Source: Amphiduros pacificus (Eukaryota > Annelida > Polychaeta > Phyllodocida > Hesionidae). From it: 64,000 bases of DNA. The stretch lies in the NCBI GenBank assembly GCA_949316495.1, contig OX439012.1, positions 25,032,666-25,096,665 of the forward strand. Reading direction: 5' to 3'. Under the pieces are notes generated by a model. That model was given only the letters and a program-made list of their open reading frames with translations, was not told the origin of the DNA and did no database searches. How positions within the stretch are numbered: the first letter of the stretch is position 1; every line of letters starts with the position of its first letter. The position numbers and the translations under genes are program-made. This document shows positions 60,324 through 64,000 of the stretch, in pieces.

Positions 60324-63300
60324 AATGGTGAGAAATACAAACAGTGATGGCGTTTGGAGGGTGGATTTTACCTCTTCCTTATAGTGAGCTAGCTGGGCTG
60401 TCAGAGATTTGTTAGTCTTGATGGTATCTTCCAGTTGTCTTTCTTTGTCTCGCAGCTGAATTTTGAGATGGGAAACAGCTCCCTCACCACCAGAGTCCAG
60501 ACGCCCTGCAATATGCACATTCAATTACTTCATAAATCCAGACAAAAAACAAACAACAAAAAAACAAATAAAAAAAGAACAACCTTTGGTATTTCCTATC
60601 AGATGTTTATAAGATTTACAAATAAATGTATATGTCTTCCAAAATTATCTTTGGCATCAACTATCAGATGATTATAAGATTTACATATAAATGTATACCG
60701 TATTTACTCGTGTATAAGACAAGGTTTTTTTCCAAAACTCTTAGTTAATGTTTAGGGGGTCGTCTTATACACGAGAGCAGTCTTATACTCGAGTATTTAC
60801 GGTAAAACGTAAATACGGTAAAACTTAAATACGATGTTCATATTTTCGAAATAACGAATATCAGACGTAGCAGATTGATTTTAATTGCGTTTTAAATGAT
60901 AAATAAAGGTATTTACCCAATATTATTGGTCTATTATTTCAAAACGCTTTGTTTTGACTTTGTTCTCACTGATTCCAATTATCAGCGTTCAGTTTTGCGT
61001 TTCGTCATTGTCTCCACTGCTTTGAGTCGTGTCTTCCCTTTTTGATTGCGTTTTAAATGATAAATAAAGGTATTTACCCAATATTATCACAAATTGTTCG
61101 AGAACAGAACAAAACCATCAATCCATTTAAAATGCAATTAAAATCGATCCACGTGTGAAAGCATTTCTGTCAACAAGGAAGACACGACTCAACGCAACAC
61201 GTGGTCGCAATTTTGAAAGGCGGAAGTGACGGGAAGAGGCTCTTGTTTTTAGCGCGAAAACGATTGTTAATATATTGGGCAATAATGGATGGTTTTGTTC
61301 TGTTCTCGACCTGCAAAACGTAATTTGTGATAATATTATGTATATACCTTTATCTATCATTTAAAACGCAATTAAAATCGATCCACGTGTGAAAGCATTT
61401 CTGTCAACAGGGAAGACACGACTCAAAGCAGTGGAAACAAAGACGAAATGCAAAACTGTGAACGCTGATAATTGGAATCAGTGAGAACAAAGTCAAAACA
61501 AAGTGTTTCGAAATAATAGACATCAGACGTAGCAGATTGATTTTAATTGCGTTTGAAATGATAAATAAAGGTATTTACCCAATATTATCACAAATTAATC
61601 CATCCATTTAACATGCATTACGCAATACGAGGTCGTCATTTTAAAAAGCAGGAGTGACGGGGACAAGCTCTTATTTTTGGCGCGAAAACAAATGGAGTGT
61701 ATCAACTCGCATTGAAATATTAATATATTGCGCAATGATGGATCCCTGGCTTCTCCTCGTGTTGCGGACGTGAATTAACGCGACGTCACGTACATGATCA
61801 CACTGTCCACCAGAGGCACACGCAAACTATTGATAGGTTCACCAAGTCGCCCTCTGGTGGAGTTTGGTACATGATATTTACGTTTTACTTCATGGATAAA
61901 TTCTCGACCTGCGAAGCATAATTTGTGATAATATTGGGTAAATACCTTTATTTATCATTTAAAACGCAATTAAAATCGATCCCCGTGTAAAGGCATTTCT
62001 GTCAATTTCTTAAGATCGTCAACACGTGGTCGCAACACGTGGTTGCAATTTAGAAAGGCGGAAGTGACGGGAAGAGGCTCTTGTTTTTAGCGCGAAAACG
62101 AGTTTGATATTTTAATTGCATTTTAAATGATAAATAAAGGTATTTACCCAATATTATCACAAATTCGCTTTGCAGGTCAAGAACAGAACAAAACCATCCA
62201 TTCATTTAACATGCATTACGCAATACTAGCGTGAAAGCAAATATCGGACAGGCTGACTACTGTCTACACGTGGTTGAATATTTCTTTGTGTTTTAACACG
62301 CTTTGTTTTGATGCTAAGATCGATATAAACAATAATAATTAAAAGCGATATAATGAATATCATTGGCTTTATAATACACAAAGAAATATTTTCCCACGTG
62401 TTGGTTTTGACGCTAAGATTAAGGACGTCACGTACATCGTATTACGTTCTACATCGTGGAGAAATTCTTGCGAAAAATAATTTGTGATGATATTGGGTAA
62501 ATACCTTTATATATCATTTAAAACATAATATTTCGAAATGCTTTGTTTTCACTGATTTCAATTATCAGCATTCACAGTTTTGCATCTCGTCATTGTTTCC
62601 ACTGCTTTGAGTCGTGTCTTCCCTTGTTGACAGAAATGCTTTCACACATGGATCGATTTTAATTGCGTTTTAAATGGATTGATGGCTTTGTTCTGTTCTC
62701 GAATAATATTGGGTAAATACCTTTATTTATCATTTAAAACGCAATTAAAATCAATCTGCTACGTCTGATATTCGTTATTTCGAAAATATGAACATCGTAT
62801 TTACTTTTTACCGTATATACTCGTGTATAAGACCGCTAAGATCTTATATCGTAAGCATATTTACGTTTCACCTTTAAAATGGCCGCCAAGCTGAAGCTGA
62901 ACCTTGAATGGTAGCAGAGCCGATATCTCAAGAAAAACCAACTCGTCTTATATTCGGAAATTGTTTTTTTTCAAGTAAAATAACCTCAATTTTGGGGGGT
63001 CGTCTTATATACGAGTTGACTTATACACGAGTAAGTACGGTATGTCTTCATAAATTACCGGTACCTTTGGCATCAACTATCAGATGATTATAAGATTTAC
63101 ATATAAATGTATATGTCTTCATAAATTATCTTTGGCATCTCCTATCAGATGATTATAAGATTTACAAATAAATGTATCTGTCTTCCAAAATTACCTTTGG
63201 CATCTCCTATCAGATGTTTATAAGATTTACATATAAATGTACATTGTATATGTCTTCATAAATTATCTGACTTGTTTACCTAATCTTTGTTCCAAATCTC

Positions 63301-64000
63301 GGATGATATTTTTCAGGCTCATAATTTCTGCTCGCAGGGTGTTCTCTGTTTCTCTGGATCGCGCTTTTGACTCTCCCAGCTGCTTGTGAACCTCAATCAG
63401 TGCCATCTGGTGGCGTGACTGGATACTATCTAACTCATCCCGCAGCTGGAAGAATTCAAAATAAAAACAAAATTAAGCATTTTGAAATATAATAGAACTT
63501 AGACAACAATAGGTATTTGTTTATGAAATGTTTAACAGATAGAAATAGCTCATAGCATAATAAACCTTTTAAGTGAATTACAACCAACCCACATGAATAT
63601 ACCCTTGTCTCAACAGATTGTCACAGCTGAATTTGCCTGGGAGTGAATGAATGATTTTGAGAACTCACCTTTGCCTCACTGTCTGAACATTCAGTCATTC
63701 TCTTGTTGAGTAATTCCTGGTGCTTTTGCTTCTCTATATCCAGCTCCTAAGAAACAAATGCATGAAATGTTAAACCAATTATACATGATTAAAAAACCAT
63801 AATGTGATTGCTGGTTACCATCTTGTTATTTTATTGATTGGCTTTTAGAGAGCTTTTTGTGCACTTCTGTTTTTTGTGCAGTTCTGGTACATGTTGTTTT
63901 CAATGGGGCAAGAGAGAACCCACAATCGGCTAAAATAAAAATCTACATTGGTGATGAATTTATTTGCCTTTCATGTCTTTTACCTTTTTGGGTAGAAGCA
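58185..64000 (-). CDS. Coiled-coil protein, 3' part; gene continues past the right edge
   Basis: Minus-strand exons in phase: 63669-63746, 63280-63445, 60372-60505, 59085-59193 and 58185-58546 (stop TAA at 58185-58187), plus a possible exon end at 63984-64000. About 280 residues are visible. The first four exons are continuous heptad-rich helix (HQELLNKRMTECSDSEAK, SRHQMALIEVHKQLGESKAR, LKIQLRDKERQLEDTIKTNK, LQETVRRECEERFELTEAL). The last is a low-complexity, Ser/Arg-rich tail (SKSFVSNASAASSRSNYSNS) ending MTDSRKRIAQAVGRR. This layout fits cytoskeletal or centrosomal/ciliary coiled-coil proteins, but I do not recognise the family. Introns hold (TA)n at 60245-60320 and a 2.3-kb element. The tail has been tandemly amplified downstream. 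Confidence 0.8.
60240..60320. repeat. (TA)n microsatellite
   Basis: About 80 bp of uninterrupted TA in an intron of the coiled-coil gene. Confidence 0.95.
60698..63040. mobile_element. 2,343-bp TA-flanked composite element sharing modules with the 2,093-bp pair
   Basis: Ends CCGTATTTACTCGTGTATAAG (first 20 bases count) and the inverted CTTATACACGAGTAAGTACGG, with TA at 60696-60697 and 63041-63042; the minisatellite unit AAATGTATATGTCTTC is restored when the element and one TA are removed. The interior is made of the same blocks as 29765-31857 (for example CGATCCACGTGTGAAAGC, GGAAGACACGACTCAA, GGCGGAAGTGACGGGAAGAG), rearranged, although the terminal repeats are unrelated. A palindromic flank GATATTCGTTATTTCG occurs at both inner edges. 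No transposase. Confidence 0.75.
61799..61866. mobile_element. 68-bp insertion with 9-bp target duplication and CTCF-like ends
   Basis: Flanked by GTACATGAT on both sides (61790-61798 and 61867-61875). The matching block in the 2,093-bp element (30026-30034) has a single GTACATGAT and no insert, so the empty site is visible. Ends are imperfect inverted repeats: CACACTGTCCACCAGAGG and the reverse complement of CCTCTGGTGGAGTTTG. The 9-bp duplication is as in Mutator-like elements; assignment is tentative. Confidence 0.75.

Larger units (their letters stand above)
60590..63265. repeat. ~65-75-bp intronic minisatellite interrupted by a 2.3-kb element
   Basis: Units of CTTTGGCATCTCCTATCAGA, TGATTATAAGATTTACATAT, AAATGTATATGTCTTC. 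Two units lie left of the element (60590-60697) and three right of it (63043-63265). Confidence 0.75.

Noticed and set aside
60698-63040. Possible endogenous virus or LTR element at the 2-2.3-kb elements
   Set aside because: Ends are short inverted repeats with TA duplications, not direct LTRs, and there are no gag, pol, env or capsid-like frames.

Overview
This is a window of animal nuclear DNA. It is AT-rich and holds intron-rich housekeeping genes with GT-AG introns, surrounded by many repeats. Gene content (a beta'-COP subunit, a ciliary TMEM107, eIF5A, a Y-box protein) fits any metazoan. Repeat style suggests a marine invertebrate, most likely a mollusc or another lophotrochozoan: TIR/satellite/(CATA)n elements like those of bivalves, CR1/L2-like LINEs and many small TA or TTAA target-site MITEs. 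The species assignment is inference. No virus-like element, rRNA gene, intact tRNA gene or CRISPR array was seen.

Layout. 1-6663 (-): the 5' eight coding exons of COPB2, one intron holding a 2.2-kb satellite-bearing element. 7049-10032 (+): TMEM107, head-to-head with COPB2. 14259-17039 (+): a five-exon, four-pass membrane protein of 181 aa that I do not recognise, with a probable untranslated exon near 11.4 kb. 22257-26489 (-): eIF5A, whose introns carry a tandem array of tRNA-5'-half-like units and four copies of one short element. 28-48 kb is a repeat-dense accessory block. It contains a 75-bp-arm hairpin, two inverted and almost identical 2,093-bp TA-flanked elements, a CAGCTG minisatellite, a broken CR1/L2-like LINE, a TIR element (target site TTGCAA) interrupted by a second LINE with a 736-aa RT ORF, and duplicated TGACGTCA-rich segments. 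48888-53896 (+): a Y-box/cold-shock protein gene. 55-58 kb holds three minisatellites. 58185-64000 (-): the 3' part of a coiled-coil protein gene; its last codons have been amplified into a 77-bp tandem repeat in the 3' region, and its introns hold a third large element sharing modules with the 2,093-bp pair.

The genes do not form a pathway. COPB2 acts in COPI vesicle coats, TMEM107 in the ciliary transition zone, eIF5A in translation elongation, and the Y-box protein in mRNA packaging. The most unusual material is in the repeats: shared internal modules carried by elements with different ends, a 68-bp insertion with 9-bp target duplication and CTCF-like ends, an A-box-bearing tandem array ending in T5, and coding-sequence-derived minisatellite amplification.
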